Assembly: GCF_050948215.1 (NCBI RefSeq)
Contig: NC_135165.1
Coordinates: 7,600,501 to 7,664,500 of the forward strand
DNA from: Halictus rubicundus
Lineage: Eukaryota > Arthropoda > Insecta > Hymenoptera > Halictidae
Reading direction: 5' to 3'
Length of the DNA: 64,000 nt
Part shown: positions 33,747 to 46,352 of the stretch, in pieces
Position numbering within the stretch: position 1 is the stretch's first letter
Layout of the letters: each line of letters begins with the position of its first letter
Notes under the pieces: model-generated
What the model was told of the DNA's origin: nothing
Database searches by the model: none
Seen by the model: the letters and a program-made list of their open reading frames with translations, nothing else
Translations under genes and position numbers: made by a program

Positions 33747-34161
33747 AGACGAAGTGGTTCGAGGAGAGAATGTCTCCGCTCGATAAAAGACACTTCTCGT
33801 CCCTCTCCACTGGCCACTCCACGGAACAAGAAGCGACAGGAGAAAGAGAGGGCCGTAGAAAGGGAAAGACAGAGAAAACCAAAGAGAGAGAGAGAGAGGG
33901 AGGGGGAAGAGAGCGGGAGATCTCGCTACGAGCCTGCTTGAAATATTTCAGACCGCGGTTCATAAATAACTGGTTTGTCGATGAATTTCGCTCCGACGAA
34001 TATTTCAAGATCACCACTCATGGGAAATACGTTTTTCGACTTACGCCTGTCCTACGCCCGTCACGGGCTCGCCATGATTAATCAATCGAGCATGATATCG
34101 ACGGAACGCCTGCCGATGAAAATGCAGTACGAGGTGCGAGATTTTTTGGGAACGTTGTTAA

Positions 34162-34344
34162 CACAAGATTCACGGAGCACTGAGAGTGACTGTTTCACAA
34201 TTCTTTACAAAGGCAACGAGAATATCGTGTCTGACCAAATTTTGTAGCCATTTTTTAAATATGTACCCAAAAAGTAAATTTGTTCAATACATTTTCTCGG
34301 ATCTTTACAATCTCAACGATCGCGAATTACAAATATTAGAACTG
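34162..34344 (+). mobile_element. family A TTAA MITE, right end lost
   Basis: Begins after TTAA (34158-34161) with CACAAGATTCACGGAGCACT. It shares TTTACAAAGGC, TTTGTAGCCATTTTTTAAAT and TCTTTACAATCTCAACG with 8707-8924. The right hairpin and terminus are missing; the sequence runs into GGTTAACTGGG. The 33744-34157 stretch before it is unique DNA. Confidence 0.7.
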
Positions 34345-34849
34345 GTTAACTGGGTATTGTATTTCTGTTTCCCGAGGAATTCTTTTATGAATGAAAATGC
34401 AAATCGAATTCAGATTTTCATTGTTTCGTGACTTTCACTGGAGAATTTATTTTATTTGGATTACTATCCGGCAGTCGTCTCGTTAACGCAACAAAATTTG
34501 CATAAAGATCCGCAGTCCAGTTCGAACACACGAACAATTAAAAAGATCGTTAAATTTATTAATTTTAGAAACAGGAAAAATTCTGTTTCTAAATTTTGGA
34601 ATGAAGCAGAACGGAGCGTCGAGAGTTCATATAGAGCTGGTAATTGTTCTTCGATCGTGTCTACAGGCGGAGATTATGATCTTGGGAACGCGGTTCGAAT
34701 TAACAAAGGAATAACGCTTCGATATCGAGAGGCGAGGGCCGGCGAGCAAACTTTTTGGGTTTACGAGTCTGGTTCCTGCCGGTAGCCCCACGGTCCACAA
34801 TAATACACGAAAGAGAGGGGAAAGAGCGCTGCGAGACAGAGAACGAGAG

Positions 34850-34852
<3 letters not shown>
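34345..34852. other. non-coding stretch with one MITE end
   Basis: A GACTGCGGAT-family end (TGCATAAAGATCCGCAGTCC) lies at 34499-34518. The rest is unique DNA. Confidence 0.4.
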
Positions 34853-34913
<61 letters not shown>

Positions 34914-34914
34914 G
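34853..34914. repeat. (GA)n microsatellite
   Basis: About 30 GA units with an AAAG interruption at 34900. Confidence 0.95.
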
Positions 34915-35269
34915 GAGACGCCTGACGAGTCGAGGCAGCATTCTTCAGCCACGATCCTCGGAGTTCGACATTGCTCGTGAATCTGCCATTGAGAAAAACA
35001 GCATTAATGCGCGCGGCATCCTACGCGGCAGCGTCGCCGGCTGCATAAACTTTCGAATCGTCATAGACCTATGCTCGAGCCTGTCTCTTCGCACGGTGTT
35101 AACACCACAGACCGAACACGCAGATCCAAGCTATAGCATACACGATATCCCTTCATTAGCTGCAGTGATTAGAAGTTCATTGTAGTTCGCAATTTCTTGA
35201 AATAAGAATCTCTGTACCTGAATAAATGCAAATCTCAATTCTATGCGTTTATAATCGGCGCGTTGTAAT
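34915..35269. other. non-coding stretch, nothing recognised
   Basis: Unique DNA between a microsatellite and a tandem array. Confidence 0.4.
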
Positions 35270-36080
35270 TTCTAAATGTTTAAAACTCGGAGATTTTCAA
35301 ATTCGCCGCGTTGAACGCTCAATATGTTTTACTTTGACGCGTTGTAATATTTGTTGCGCTGAAATTTCGAAGCCTACCAAATTCGGTGATTTTCAAATTC
35401 GGCGCGTTGATAACTTAATATGCTCTACTTTGACCCGTTGTAAAATTTGTTGCGCTGAAATTTCTAAGCGTATCAAATTCGGCGCTTTGCAAACTCAAAT
35501 GTTGTATTTCGATGCTCTGGGAACTCTGTGCTTACCAAATTCGGTGATTTTCAAATTCGGCGCGTTAAAAACTCAATATGCTCTACTTTGACGCGTTGTA
35601 ATATTTGTTGCGCTGAAATTTCTAAGCGTATCAAATTTTGCGATTTCCAAATTCGGCGCGATGCATACTCAATTGTTGTATTTCAATGCGCTGGTATTTC
35701 TGTACGTACCAAATTCGGCGCGTTGAAAACTCAGTATGCTCTACTTTAACACGTTGTAATATTTGTTGCGCTGAAATTTCTAAGCGTATTAAATTTGGCA
35801 ATTTCCACATTCGGCGCGACGCAAACTCAATTGTTGTATTTCAATGCGCTGGCATTTCTGTGCGTACCAAATTCGGTGATTTTCAAATTCGGCGCGTTGA
35901 AAACTCAATATGCTCTACTTTCACGCGTTATAATATTTGTTGCGCTAAAATTTCTAAGCGTATCAAGTTTGATGATTTTCAAATTCGACTCGTTCAAAAC
36001 TCAATATGTTCTACTTTGACGCGTTGAAAAATTCGATGCACTGAAATTTGTACGAAATTCGGCGGGTTGTGATTTCGACG
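35270..36080. repeat. tandem array of alternating 96-bp and 62-bp units
   Basis: TTGTTGCGCTGAAATTTC recurs at 35351, 35447, 35605, 35763 and about 35937. The spacings are 96, 158, 158 and 174 bp. The 96-bp unit carries ATGCTCTACTTTGACGCG. The extra 62 bp carries CTCAATTGTTGTATTTCAAT and TTTCTGTGCGTACCAAATTC. Both share AAATTCGGCGCGTTG. Frames of 70-130 codons here are repeat artefacts. Confidence 0.9.
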
Positions 36081-36880
36081 CGTTACAATTAATTTACATA
36101 TGAATGAACATAACTATTAATGTGCGTAATCACGAGTGACCCATAATCGTGGGTTAAATACATTGATCGAATCGTTCAACATTCTGCAGGTCTATTCAAC
36201 CATCTATAAAAAGCTTGCTCATTGAATTTCCCGAGCATCAGACGACTTCCGTACCACATAATCCTCGAAATACCTACTCCCAAATTCTCTGTTTCTGGAA
36301 AATGAAAGCCACCACAGTATTAATCTCGTGCAAATTCCCATCCCTCTTTCACAATCGTTCAAAACTAAAACAGAAGGATCTTCAACGGTCCTCGACAACG
36401 CTATATCATCAAATTTTGACAAAAGCGCGACCAGGGCATCGAGCGAGATGCCCACACGCGAGTTCTCAAACGCATTAAGACAGTGATTTTCATATGAATA
36501 CCCAGACCATATACAGAGCGTAATCGAAAAATTAATAACGTGCGCGAGCGGCTGCCGGTTACGCAGCTGGTGAGAGCCGGAGTCCGCGGAGTAATTTAAT
36601 TTGCGGCCGTCTAATTCGAGAATTAATAATAACCTCGGCACTAATATTTGAACTGCGCCGCGGCTCCGAAAACAAAGGTTAATGGCGGGCGTCTTCATAC
36701 AAAGTCCGGCGATATGGCGTCGCTCTGCACCGCTCTGCACCGCTCCGCTTGGTTCCGCGGCGAAAGCGCGCGCGACGGTAATGAAATTACAGTAAATAAC
36801 CGGGCGAACCGGGCACGGCGAATGCGCGCCGGTCCTGGTAATTTCGCTCGAAACTGGCGAGGGTCCCTGGCCGGGTATCG
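36081..36880. other. non-coding stretch, nothing recognised
   Basis: TATAAAAAG at 36205 with CATCAGAC about 35 bp on is a weak promoter-like pair. A CGCTCTGCACCGCTCTGCAC short duplication lies at 36721. A 173-codon minus-strand frame (36219-36740) shows no domain. Confidence 0.35.
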
Positions 36881-37560
36881 TTCGGGAGCCATTTTCGCGT
36901 TGCTTCGTTTCGTCGTCTCTTTGGCATCGTCTTTTGGTCCGCTCGAGCCTCCTCTCCTACTCCCCCCACCCCTATCGTCCTCTTTGTTGGTTCCACGATC
37001 TTGACTCTCTTTGCGCGAAGCCCCGACCTTCTCCCATCTCTCTCTCTTTTACCGGTGGGAGCCGAACTGCAGGTGTCTGCGACGCGCGGATCCTCTCCTC
37101 GTCCTCCACCCCATCTCTCTCACTCTCTCTCTCTCTTCCTCTCAGAAAGTGCCTCCTCTCTTTCTCAGAGAGTTCCTCGTCCGTCTCTCTCGCGCTCGCA
37201 GAGTTCCCGCTCCCTCCATCTCCGTCCCGTTGCGTTTCCAAAGCTCGCGAGCAAAAGAGCCCAGATAGAGAGAGAGAGAGAGAGACGCATGGAAAAGAAA
37301 GATGAAGTGAAGAGAGAGAATCTCGCGTTCCCCGAGAGAGGGACAGAGAGGAGAGTTCCTCCGGGCAAAAACGTAACGAGGAGAGATGGTGTCGTTGCTC
37401 GTGGACCGTGGCCGAAGAACGCCGAGTCGCCCGAACCCCTTCGCCAGTCTGTCTCTTTCGTTTTTCCTCCCTTTTTAAGCAAGAAAGCTGACCGATGCGA
37501 GAGAGAGAGAGAGAGAGAGAAGACCCAGCCGAATGCGCTATCCTTCAGACAGTTTTTCAG
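36881..37560. other. CT/GA-rich GC block, possible 5'-UTR
   Basis: Pyrimidine-rich from about 36900 to 37220, then GA-rich (37265-37284 and 37497-37521). This strand switch, without coding sequence, recurs at 10.7-11.6 and 61.3-61.7 kb. A 255-codon plus-strand frame (37001-37768) is repeat-driven and carries no domain. Confidence 0.4.
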
Positions 37561-38635
37561 ACCTCGCGACGACGAAATAGAAGAGACCGAGCCTTCGTTC
37601 TCGCTCGTTCTCTGTGGCCAGTATATGTATGGGAAATTCGGCGAGACACCCCCGGTGAGTCTGGACCCTGGCCAACTCTTCGAGGATGCGTTAAGGTTTT
37701 CTGCGAGATGGAATTCCGAGTCTATACCGACGGGGGATTATTATTTTCAAGATTGCCGGCCGGGATAATTGATCCGGGAGCGATCGAGTGCTTCGGTGCG
37801 GTGCAGGATTTTCCTCCGTAGCGTCGCAACCGCTTCGGAATTTTCATCCTTCGTGTTTATCTTCGACGAGGAAAAACAATTCTTGCCTTATAATTTGTTT
37901 GACAGGTGTGAAGAGAATTTCGGCATTCAGGCGAACCGGAATCGATCGCGACAGATATCGCGGAGTCCCCGAGATCGACGATCGGAAGCCCGCGATCGCT
38001 GGAACGGGCTGAGAGGCTCGTTCGGCGATCATTACCTTTTCAAACGTCGCTTTCACCCGTCGCCGTCGAGCACATTAGCGGCGTCGCTCGTCGAAACCCG
38101 ACCGTCTGGTCGAGCACAGGGTTTTTCCTCGTTCGACCTCGATCATTCGAGAGGAAAAAAAGAAAGCACGCGAAGCTGCCTTCGAAGTATTATTTAATTG
38201 CCCGGCGCGGCGGCCCGCGACTTCTTCCTAATGCTGTATATCATTTAATTACACGCTCCGACGTTCATAGCTATCGAGCGCGGTTAATAACTCGACACGT
38301 TTCGACGCCGGTGATTTATGGACGCTGCTCGCTGCAGATCGCACTAGAAACGAGTCTCCAGTTTCTCTAAATGTTCTAAAGAAAATTTTGAACCATTCAG
38401 ACCGAGCTCCTTGTTCCGGAGATTGTTCTGTTAAAACTCGAACAGAGGAAGAAGTCATTTATTTTGTGCGTTGGAAGATACGCGTGTTTCAATTTTTGTT
38501 ATTTATCTTCCGGCTTCTAGGTTTTTGTCTCATTGTGCGTACACAGTTTAGGCTCTTTTAGGCTCTTCGGATTTCAGTCTTCATCTGGAATTAGTATATA
38601 CTTCTCCTTTTTATGCCTCACACGAAAACAGTGTA
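37561..38635. other. non-coding stretch, nothing recognised
   Basis: CpG-bearing unique DNA to about 38220, then AT-richer. No splice-bounded exon is convincing. Confidence 0.35.
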
Positions 38636-38807
38636 CAATGATTTCTCTATATATGTCGCCAAGGTATGGATTATAAACGTCGTGGAATTATCCCCAGTAC
38701 AGCGGGGTATACCCCGTGAAGGGCAACAAAACCTAACACGGCTAGGTATGTCTCCTGGACGATACATGACGCTGGCAGTGTTGTTGACATATATCGAGAA
38801 TTCACTG
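38636..38807 (+). mobile_element. TA-flanked Tigger-like MITE (172 bp)
   Basis: Flanked by TA (38634-38635, 38808-38809). Begins CAATGATTTCTCTATATATG and ends ATATATCGAGAATTCACTG. The CAGCGGGGTATACCCCGTGA palindromic block is shared with 2874 and 46081. Confidence 0.8.
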
Positions 38808-39445
38808 TATAGAGAAATAGCTCCGAGACCATTTTGTACAGCCGAAAATTAAGTAGTCAATGCGTTAAAATTTCTCAAGATCAAATTTATTAACGGAATC
38901 CAAGCTGGACAACCACCATGTATCCTGGGAATTATTTGTTTATCCCATTAAAGAAGGGATAGAGCCTTATAAAAGTTGATTTGCTTAAATCTAGGGTAAA
39001 ACTATACAATACGCCCCGGTTGACAAAACGCCTCACCATTGTATTACGCATATAAGTAAGGATACGTCGTTGCAAACGACACGATCGAACCTATCTCAGT
39101 CGCCCACAGACGCTGCTAAGATATATGCGTAATTATTACATTTCATCGAAAAATATTCAAAACTTTCGAATTTCGGCTTCTGAACAATTTGCGGTGAGTA
39201 CTAAACAAATGCAGCTTTCTAAGTCGCTATTTCTTGTATGTTAAATTAACGTATATGTTTCAAAAGTAGAAAAACTAACCTCTTTAAATCGATGTTACCC
39301 ACGCCTCTTGTCAATGATTTATTGCCAAATTTACGCCGAGGCATTTTGTATCGAAGAATTTACAAAACGCCCCAATCGTTATTGGATAATACGCCCCACC
39401 TTCAAAATCATACTGTTTATGTATTATGACGCATTTTTTTCTTAA

Positions 39446-39691
39446 TTGTCAATACAAATACCGCGTAAATATGTAAGGACTATATTAAGGGCATCATGGT
39501 CTGAGAAAGATCTCAATGAGGTAATGGAGAAGGTAAAAACCAAACAAATGGGAGTTAACGAAGCTTCTAGAGTGTTCAGTATACCTGCAAGGACTCTAAG
39601 AAGGCATATTAGTACAGGAAAATCTAAAGTTCCTTTACGTCGTTCAACAGTTCTTGGTAAAGAACATGCTAAACAGAACACTGTTCTTTAG
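39446..39691 (+). pseudogene. pogo-like transposase N-terminus, psq-type HTH
   Basis: The motif series PRKYVRT, RASWSEKDLNEVMEKV, MGVNEASRVFSIP and ARTLRRHISTGKS matches the psq (pipsqueak-type) helix-turn-helix at the start of pogo-like transposases, which binds the element's ends. The codon before PRKYV is ATA, where a start ATG is expected, so the initiator appears lost; the open frame begins at an upstream TTG. The frame ends after the STVLGKEH motif at a TAG, and further stops follow. The expected catalytic core is absent. Confidence 0.8.
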
Positions 39692-39795
39692 AACATACTA
39701 AAGATTTAGCCATGAATAAACATCCTGAATAGAAACCAAAGACAAAAAGAAGTAAGAATAGAACATCTTCTTCTGAAAGTAGCAATGAGTTAGAA

Positions 39796-40008
39796 GTGAA
39801 TAAGGATACTTCAGAAGAAGAAATTTCCGATCAAGACACTAATAAGTGCGTAGAGTCTACTGAATACTATTATTGTACTAAATCAACAGAAGACTGGATA
39901 CAATGTACATCATGTTTAGCTTGGTTACATGAGTTCTGTACAATGTACAATCCTTTTTGCAATCGTCGTGGTCGAAAAGCCAAAAGAGCAGTCCTTAATA
40001 AGAAATAA
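39796..40008 (+). pseudogene. pogo-like transposase C-terminal Cys-rich tail
   Basis: The peptide has NKCVESTEYYYC, DWIQCTSCLAWLHEFCTMYN and a final C before a basic end. This cysteine/histidine/tryptophan pattern resembles the zinc-binding (PHD-like) tail of some insect pogo-related transposases. One CxxC position reads CVES, so a ligand may be lost. The frame has no ATG near its start (GTG) and is in line with an acidic, serine-rich lead-in. It is the 3' remnant of the same gene as 39446. Confidence 0.65.
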
Positions 40009-40378
40009 TATAAATTTCATTAGATATTACTCTATATTTCGTCGTAACTGTAGTATTTCTTGCTTTTGTTTAAACTTTTATAATACTTTATTAAGCATAA
40101 TATACCTAAAGTAGTAAATAATTTATGCAGAGGCGTACATATTGTCACATGGATGAGGCATTTTACCGGTCTACTGTGTCACAATATGCCCCACGTAAGG
40201 TTAACAAAAATAATTATTTTCTGCTACTTTTTATTACGTTTTATTCGTGATCAAGGAACAGTTGTGAAGAGAGATGAACAATTTATATGATTTGACAGAT
40301 AAAATAAAAAATTACTGAAAAATATTTTTTTTATTGATTTTTCTTTAAAAATGGGGCGTATTGTATAGTTTTACCCTA

Positions 40379-42739
40379 TCGCAATTCAAATGAATTTCTG
40401 AGCTTGAACGAAGATCTTTATCATACACACGTGATCAACGTAGCAATGACCATATTAAATGTGAAAGTGTTTCGATAATAGTCGTTTAATCCGAGCCTAT
40501 CGTAACAAGAACGAATTTCTACACTCGACCGAAGGATCCGATCGCGCGGGCGCGCGCGCGCGCACATACACGAGGTGACAGCGAAGAACGCGCTACAAAA
40601 CGAAAGTTTGCTTGCCTCAGAAGTGAAATCGAGGAATTACAAACGTTTTCCTGTATTCCAGAGATCGCGAGGCTCTGTAGAGATCCCGGTAGGGGTTCGA
40701 GGAATTAATCAGCCCGCGGGAGATCGATGGTGCGAGCGTTGTTTCGAACGATCTTCATCGGCAAACGACTTTATACCGACGTCGAGCGATCTTCCGCAGA
40801 GAGCTGGAGCATCGAACAGGAGAAAGGAGGTTGTAATACTTTCACGCAACGCTACGAGCTTATCGTTACGTCTCTTTACCACATACACCATCGCGTCCGT
40901 CTGCGAAACAGCCGAGGGAATTTCAACCGAGGATCGGCTCGCCCGGCTCGAAGAGGCCACGGCAAGTTGGCTCCGCAGTCGAAGAAATCAACGTCTTAAT
41001 TTCATTACAATGTGATGAGTCCGTATCTGTTCCATCTTGTTCCGTTCGGTGCATTCTAAATTACTTAGAATGGCTGGCACTTTCGAGCTAGTCACGAAAA
41101 CCGTTTGAAGAAAAAAAAACCCCTCTATCGAGGCAGCCATCTGCTTCCGAGGCTGCTTGGTACTGTTTAACTGGACACGGAGATCTTATCTGGCTGCTTA
41201 TTTACGTCGAAATTAATAGCGAAATTAAGTCGAAGTTAATAGCAGTCCACATCGCTTGCGAGCACTCTCGATCACGGGGACTGTTAATCGACGAAGCAGG
41301 GTCGAAAAGACGGTCGAAATTTGTCAAGAGCAGACCATTCGGTAGGAGTTACAAATCAAACTTTTGCGACATTATTACGTACAGCGAACTCACTGCTTTA
41401 TTACCCGTGCTCGTGTTAATTACGCATCCGAGTCCGTTTGTAACTATTAACGCACCGATGTAGCCGACTTTCACTTTTCTTTGCGCCGACACGTCAAAGA
41501 ATGGCAAGACTTGATTTTACTTCCTTAATAAGTAATTAAGGAACTCTTTTTTGTTAATTACGCTTTGCAGGCTGAAAATTCACGGTTTCCTTCTTTAAGT
41601 ACTTCGAAGCTTTTTCTTTTTTCTTTTTGCGGTTCGAAGCGCATCTGTTTAAAATATGTCATTACGAATAAGAGTATAACAGTATTTGAATCTTGTAAAA
41701 TCAGATGATCCATAACAATTTTTAGTTGACCCTTGTACGGCAGGATTTGGATCCATTTTGACCCAGAGTTGACAAGATTTTGATTTTGACGAAGAAACAA
41801 GCGCAAAAATATGTGAAGAATGAATTGATGCATAAGAATTTGAATAATTAGAGCCATACCATGAATACATTAAAAGTATCTGTCTTGCGAGCGCTAATAA
41901 ATTCAATACTAAATGTAACTAATTCATTTAATTCATGTGTCGTGTTTCTTCATACGGCAAAACATTTTTGCTGCCGAATAAAAACAGTTCAATTATATCT
42001 GTATTTTTATACGACTACATCCACATACATACGCTATATATACCCAATAAATACGCTATTTCCACATACGACAGCTTAGTCATCTAGAATAAACTGTAAA
42101 GCGCACAGCAAAAAATATGTGCACCATTATTCTCGGATATTCTAAGCAGACAAACACAGAAGAAACAATGTATCACTTAGTTACGCTATCGTCACTGTTC
42201 TAAAACGTTAAACTGTAAGAAATTTTTCAAAAAATTCGGCACTGTTTCTGAATAGATCGCGGGGACTCTGAGGATTAGCACGATCTAAGGTCTCTCGAGA
42301 ATCTCCAACGAGCAAAATCGGCGCCCGGTGGCGAAAAACAAGACAATTGACCGGTCGTACCCGATAGCGGATCGCCTAAGCGAGAATAGCCGAGTGTCTG
42401 GCGCACCCAAATCGTTCCGAGAAGTCCCGGTATCGTCGGTGGATCAGCGATCTCGCGATAAACGCCGAAAAAAAAATACTTTCAAAGGCGATCCTCGAGG
42501 TGAATCCGCGCGGCGACGGGACGGGCATGCTCGCTTCGTGAAAGTAGTCCGTTTTCTGCGTGTCGAACGAGGAAACACGGTGACGGAGTCATGAATCATC
42601 GTCGTTGCTGTCGTGAATCACGGATGGGCGGAAAGAGCGAGGAGAGGCTCGAGAAGAGAGTCGTAGAATTGGCCCGGGAGACGTCTACAAACGATTTAAC
42701 AATGAATCGGACACATGAAATTGTTACAGTCCTGACAAT
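40379..42739. other. non-coding stretch, little recognised
   Basis: CG-alternating GCGCGGGCGCGCGCGCGCGC at 40543-40562. A degenerate TTAA-MITE-type end with the hairpin GGATCCATTTTGACCC lies near 41748-41763. A 146-codon plus-strand frame at 40575-41015 is not low-complexity but has no recognised domain. Remaining sequence is unique. Confidence 0.35.
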
Positions 42740-43220
42740 CGCTGTGATCGGCTTCAAAAAGCTGCTTTTTCTTTAACCGATTTAGGGTTCCGGACACTTT
42801 TCGAAACGATTTTGCTACACGTTTCATAAAACGAGTTTCGACTGTCCTGGTGATTTCCATTTTATTATTGTCACCGGAAAGTGCCTTTCTTTTTTAATTT
42901 TGCGGTCAGCTTCAGAAAGCTGCTTTTTGTTTAACTATGTGCTGGTGTTAGGATTCGGGACACTTTTGGAAACGATTTTGCTGCAGGTTTCATAAAACGA
43001 GTTTCGACTGTTCTGGTGATTTCCATTTTATTATTGTCACTGGAAAGTGCCTTTCTTTTTTAATTTTAGCGATCAGCTCCAAAAAGCTGCTTTTTCGTTC
43101 AGTATGCGCCCATGTGATAGTGTAATATATTTTTGGAAACGATTTTAGTGAGGGTTTTATTGGAATGATCTTTGAAAGTGTCGTCCTGTTGCCTATCACC
43201 TTATTAATGTAAAAATTGTT
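42740..43220. repeat. tandem repeat, ~158-167-bp unit, three copies
   Basis: AAAGCTGCTTTTT recurs at about 42758, 42916 and 43083. Each unit also has CATAAAACGAGTTTCGACTG and TTTCCATTTTATTATTGTCA; the third is more diverged and trails off. Confidence 0.8.
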
Positions 43221-45475
43221 TCTCGCAAATCTAGCTTTTAGTTTTTTGAAAATACTGCAAGCTCTTTGTGGCTGGGTCTAATGAAGATTGTGTTGGTTTG
43301 ACTCAGTTATTTTTCCACTAGCCAAAACTCCCTCGCAGACAATGCTGGTTGAGCGGAAAGTTTGGCACTGACTCTGGGAGGGCTTTCAGCTGGTAAAAAG
43401 GTAATTGCGTTGGACTATTCTTCTCTCTTTGTCGGTCCTAGCACTTCATAAGTTTCTTTTATTCTTGAAGATAAGGAAAATATTGAGAGGTTGGGTGTTT
43501 GATACCAGGAGTGCCGACTCCGAAGATTGTTCCAGAAAACCATTTAAAAAATTCATTCCAGATACCGAACGATCCACTCGTTTCGGCCATTTACAGTCAA
43601 AGCACTTCACCGATGTTCAATTTTTTCCATTTCAAATTAGTTTCCTGAAGAACCAAGCTCGATATGACTGAACCAAAAAACGAAATAGAAGTATCTTTTA
43701 GAAACGATTGTAGAGGAGGAGACCGGGGAAAGTTGATGGCTTTGAATAAAAATTATAAGTTCTTTGAATAAAAATAGCTATTTAGGTCTGTATTATGTAA
43801 CCAATATGACTAACATATGAGAAATGAAAATAGACTTTAAATGGAGAAACAAAATGTATCAAAATGTCCCCCACTGGAACAAGCTGGTACGCTTGGCAAA
43901 TATTTTATATCTTATTTCGTGTTTTTCGAAAAGTTTCACGGACGGTATGAGAAGCGGAAAATTCGACGAGTACTTTCACATACTTTTTTCCACGTAACCC
44001 GAACAAAAATCGCAGAAATGAGAAATTGAAGAATCTGTATCGAGCCGACTCCCCTTACGCTATTTCATCTCCTCCGCTCCTTTTCCCGAGTTAATCGCTT
44101 CAACAAAACGAGCGTCTCGAATAGCACTCGCGGTCCCAGAATACACGTTCACTTCTCGCGACTTGCATAGCGATCGCATATAGCCCGGTCGCATGAATAA
44201 TTCCCGGTTGTCGAAAAAGCGAGCAGCGGTTACACCGTGAATCGGTTTTCTTGACCGGATCTTGCACGTCAATTAGCGTCTGTCTCTCGCGGAAACTGAT
44301 CCCCTCGCAACGGCCGCGTCATTTTCCAGCTCTCCAGCGCCGGAGCGTGGCTTCGTCCGAAACGAGAATAGAATCGCCAATTAAAAACACGGGCACGCGT
44401 TTCCATCGTTCGGGCCCGCGGTTTTAACACGTAAACTGGCCGGTTGCATAACAATGAACGGGCCGCACAGTCTCCAATTTTATGGTGCCGATCTTTTTTC
44501 GAATATCCGTTGCGCAACCCGCTGACGTAACCGCGCCGCGTTGCGAGAGGGCATTTAAATCGCGATCCGTGATACGAGCACTATCACGGTGACCACCACA
44601 GGAAAGGAGAATCTTATCAGCGAGTCCCTGTTCCGTGGAATTGTGCTCTGCTCACGCGAGCTTCAACGCTTTCAAGTTCAAGCCACGGCAAAATGGCTCT
44701 GGGATTATCCAACGCTTCGAGAGTGAAATTCCCGCGACGATTGTCCAGTCCGGGGACAATTACGCATCACGACTCCTGTGAGGTAGCACGATCAAATTGC
44801 ACTGATTTTTGTAGACTGATTTCGACCCGCAGAGAAATTGAAAATGAAAGGCGATATAAATTTTCTTTCGTTCTTCTAAGAAATTAGCAAGCCACTGTGT
44901 ACAGCTTGATTTCACGAGTGCTAAGAATTTTCAAGTAATTTATTCATCGCGCTGGTCGCTTTTCAATCTCTTCGTTGGTTTTCTTCGTTTCGTCGTCGAC
45001 TCGAGAACTTTAAAACGTCATAACGTTACGAATGTACTTGGCGGCAACAATTTCAACGTAAATGGCGAGTCATTTTATTCCATGGAGGGTCGTACACAGC
45101 TGACAGGTTCGAAACAGAGATTAGTTAGTTTAACAGGAAGTGCTCGAATCACGACTAGCACCCAGCTAATTTCGAGACGAACAGTTTTTAACACTTCAGG
45201 TAGAAACGGAGGCTAGCAGAACGAGGCGCACACGCGTTCAACATCTTTTCGAGGGTCTGTGCCGCGCTGAAATTTCGCGAGAACGACAGGGACCACTCGG
45301 ATAACAATCGCCGATAGTGCTCAATCTCCGCGAAATTCCGACGGAAAGAATTCCCGAGGTTTTCGAGTGTCGATAACGGGTTGCGCGGTGTTCAGAGGAG
45401 CGGAGATCGAGATGGAGAGGAAGCAATCGTTGAATAAAACCCAGGTGCCTTGCATATGGATTCGAGGAGAAGCAT

Positions 45476-45517
<42 letters not shown>

Positions 45518-46078
45518 GTCAAATGCATAGCGACGCGTAACCCGTGTCGATCCAGACGAACCGCAAAAAAGCTGGCAGGACGACTCGCAAATTTCCATCG
45601 CCCCCCGCCCCACCTACGCGAATCCTCGGTTACCATCGATCTCCGATCACCTTGTGCAAGGTCGATCATCCTTCCAGATTATATAGTGCCCTCCCGGGAA
45701 ACATATTCAAAGATTGCTCCATCTCCGAGAAGATCTGAACAACCTCCGACCTCTCCGGGCCACCCCTTTCTCTCTTTTATAGCTCCCTTCGCGCGGATTT
45801 CGTTGGATAAACAACGTGCGCGATGGATAGTCCGACTATTAATCGCCGTTTCGCTATCCCTTCGCGATTGTAAACACAAAACATGATCTCCGAACGGATT
45901 CTTTACGAGCTAACGCGGTCCGAGTGCTTCTAAGCTCGAATGCAATGCACTTCTAGGCAAGCGATTTTTTTTCTTATTTATAGTTAAGGTTACTCTGTGT
46001 TCCACAAATTTAAAACAGATTTCAAAGTTAATTTTATTAGCCGAGTTTGTTGGCTTCGAACGTCCATTCTTCAGGCAT
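43221..46078. other. non-coding stretch with CT microsatellite
   Basis: A CT tract lies at 45477-45514. The CpG-rich segment 44050-44700 and the segment around 45200-45650 hold only overlapping short frames on both strands. No transposon ends or inverted repeats were recognised. Confidence 0.35.
45477..45514. repeat. (CT)n microsatellite
   Basis: About 19 CT units, perfect. Confidence 0.95.
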
Positions 46079-46080
46079 TA

Positions 46081-46257
46081 CAGTGATTTCTCTATACATG
46101 TCGCCAAGGCCTAGATGATAAACGTCGTGGAATTATCCCCACTACCGCGGGGTACTCCCCGTGAGGGGTCACGAAGCTCGAGAGACCTCGGACGTCGAGG
46201 AGTGTAAGCATAACACGGACAAGACCCGTGTTGTTGACATATATCGAGAATTCACTG
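46081..46257 (+). mobile_element. TA-flanked Tigger-like MITE (177 bp)
   Basis: TA at 46079-46080 and 46258-46259. Ends are CAGTGATTTCTCTATACATG and CATATATCGAGAATTCACTG. The inner CCGCGGGGTACTCCCCGTGA matches 38636. It is the cleanest of the four copies. Confidence 0.85.
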
Positions 46258-46352
46258 TATACCAAGTAACAGCTTCAAGATCAAGATTCATGCAGAGATC
46301 TGAAGAGATCAGTGGTCAGACATTTGTCACAAACAATGATTCGTTTGATATA

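Larger units (their letters stand above)
38994..40376 (+). mobile_element. pogo-like DNA transposon, internally deleted
   Basis: TA (38992-38993) then GGGTAAAACTATACAATACG on the left. The right end is the exact mirror, CGTATTGTATAGTTTTACCC, followed by TA (40377-40378). The element is 1383 bp. It carries a psq-type DNA-binding frame at 39446 and a cysteine-rich frame at 39796, but no DDE catalytic core between them. Pogo/Tigger elements move by cut and paste into TA. This copy cannot encode its own enzyme. Confidence 0.9.
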
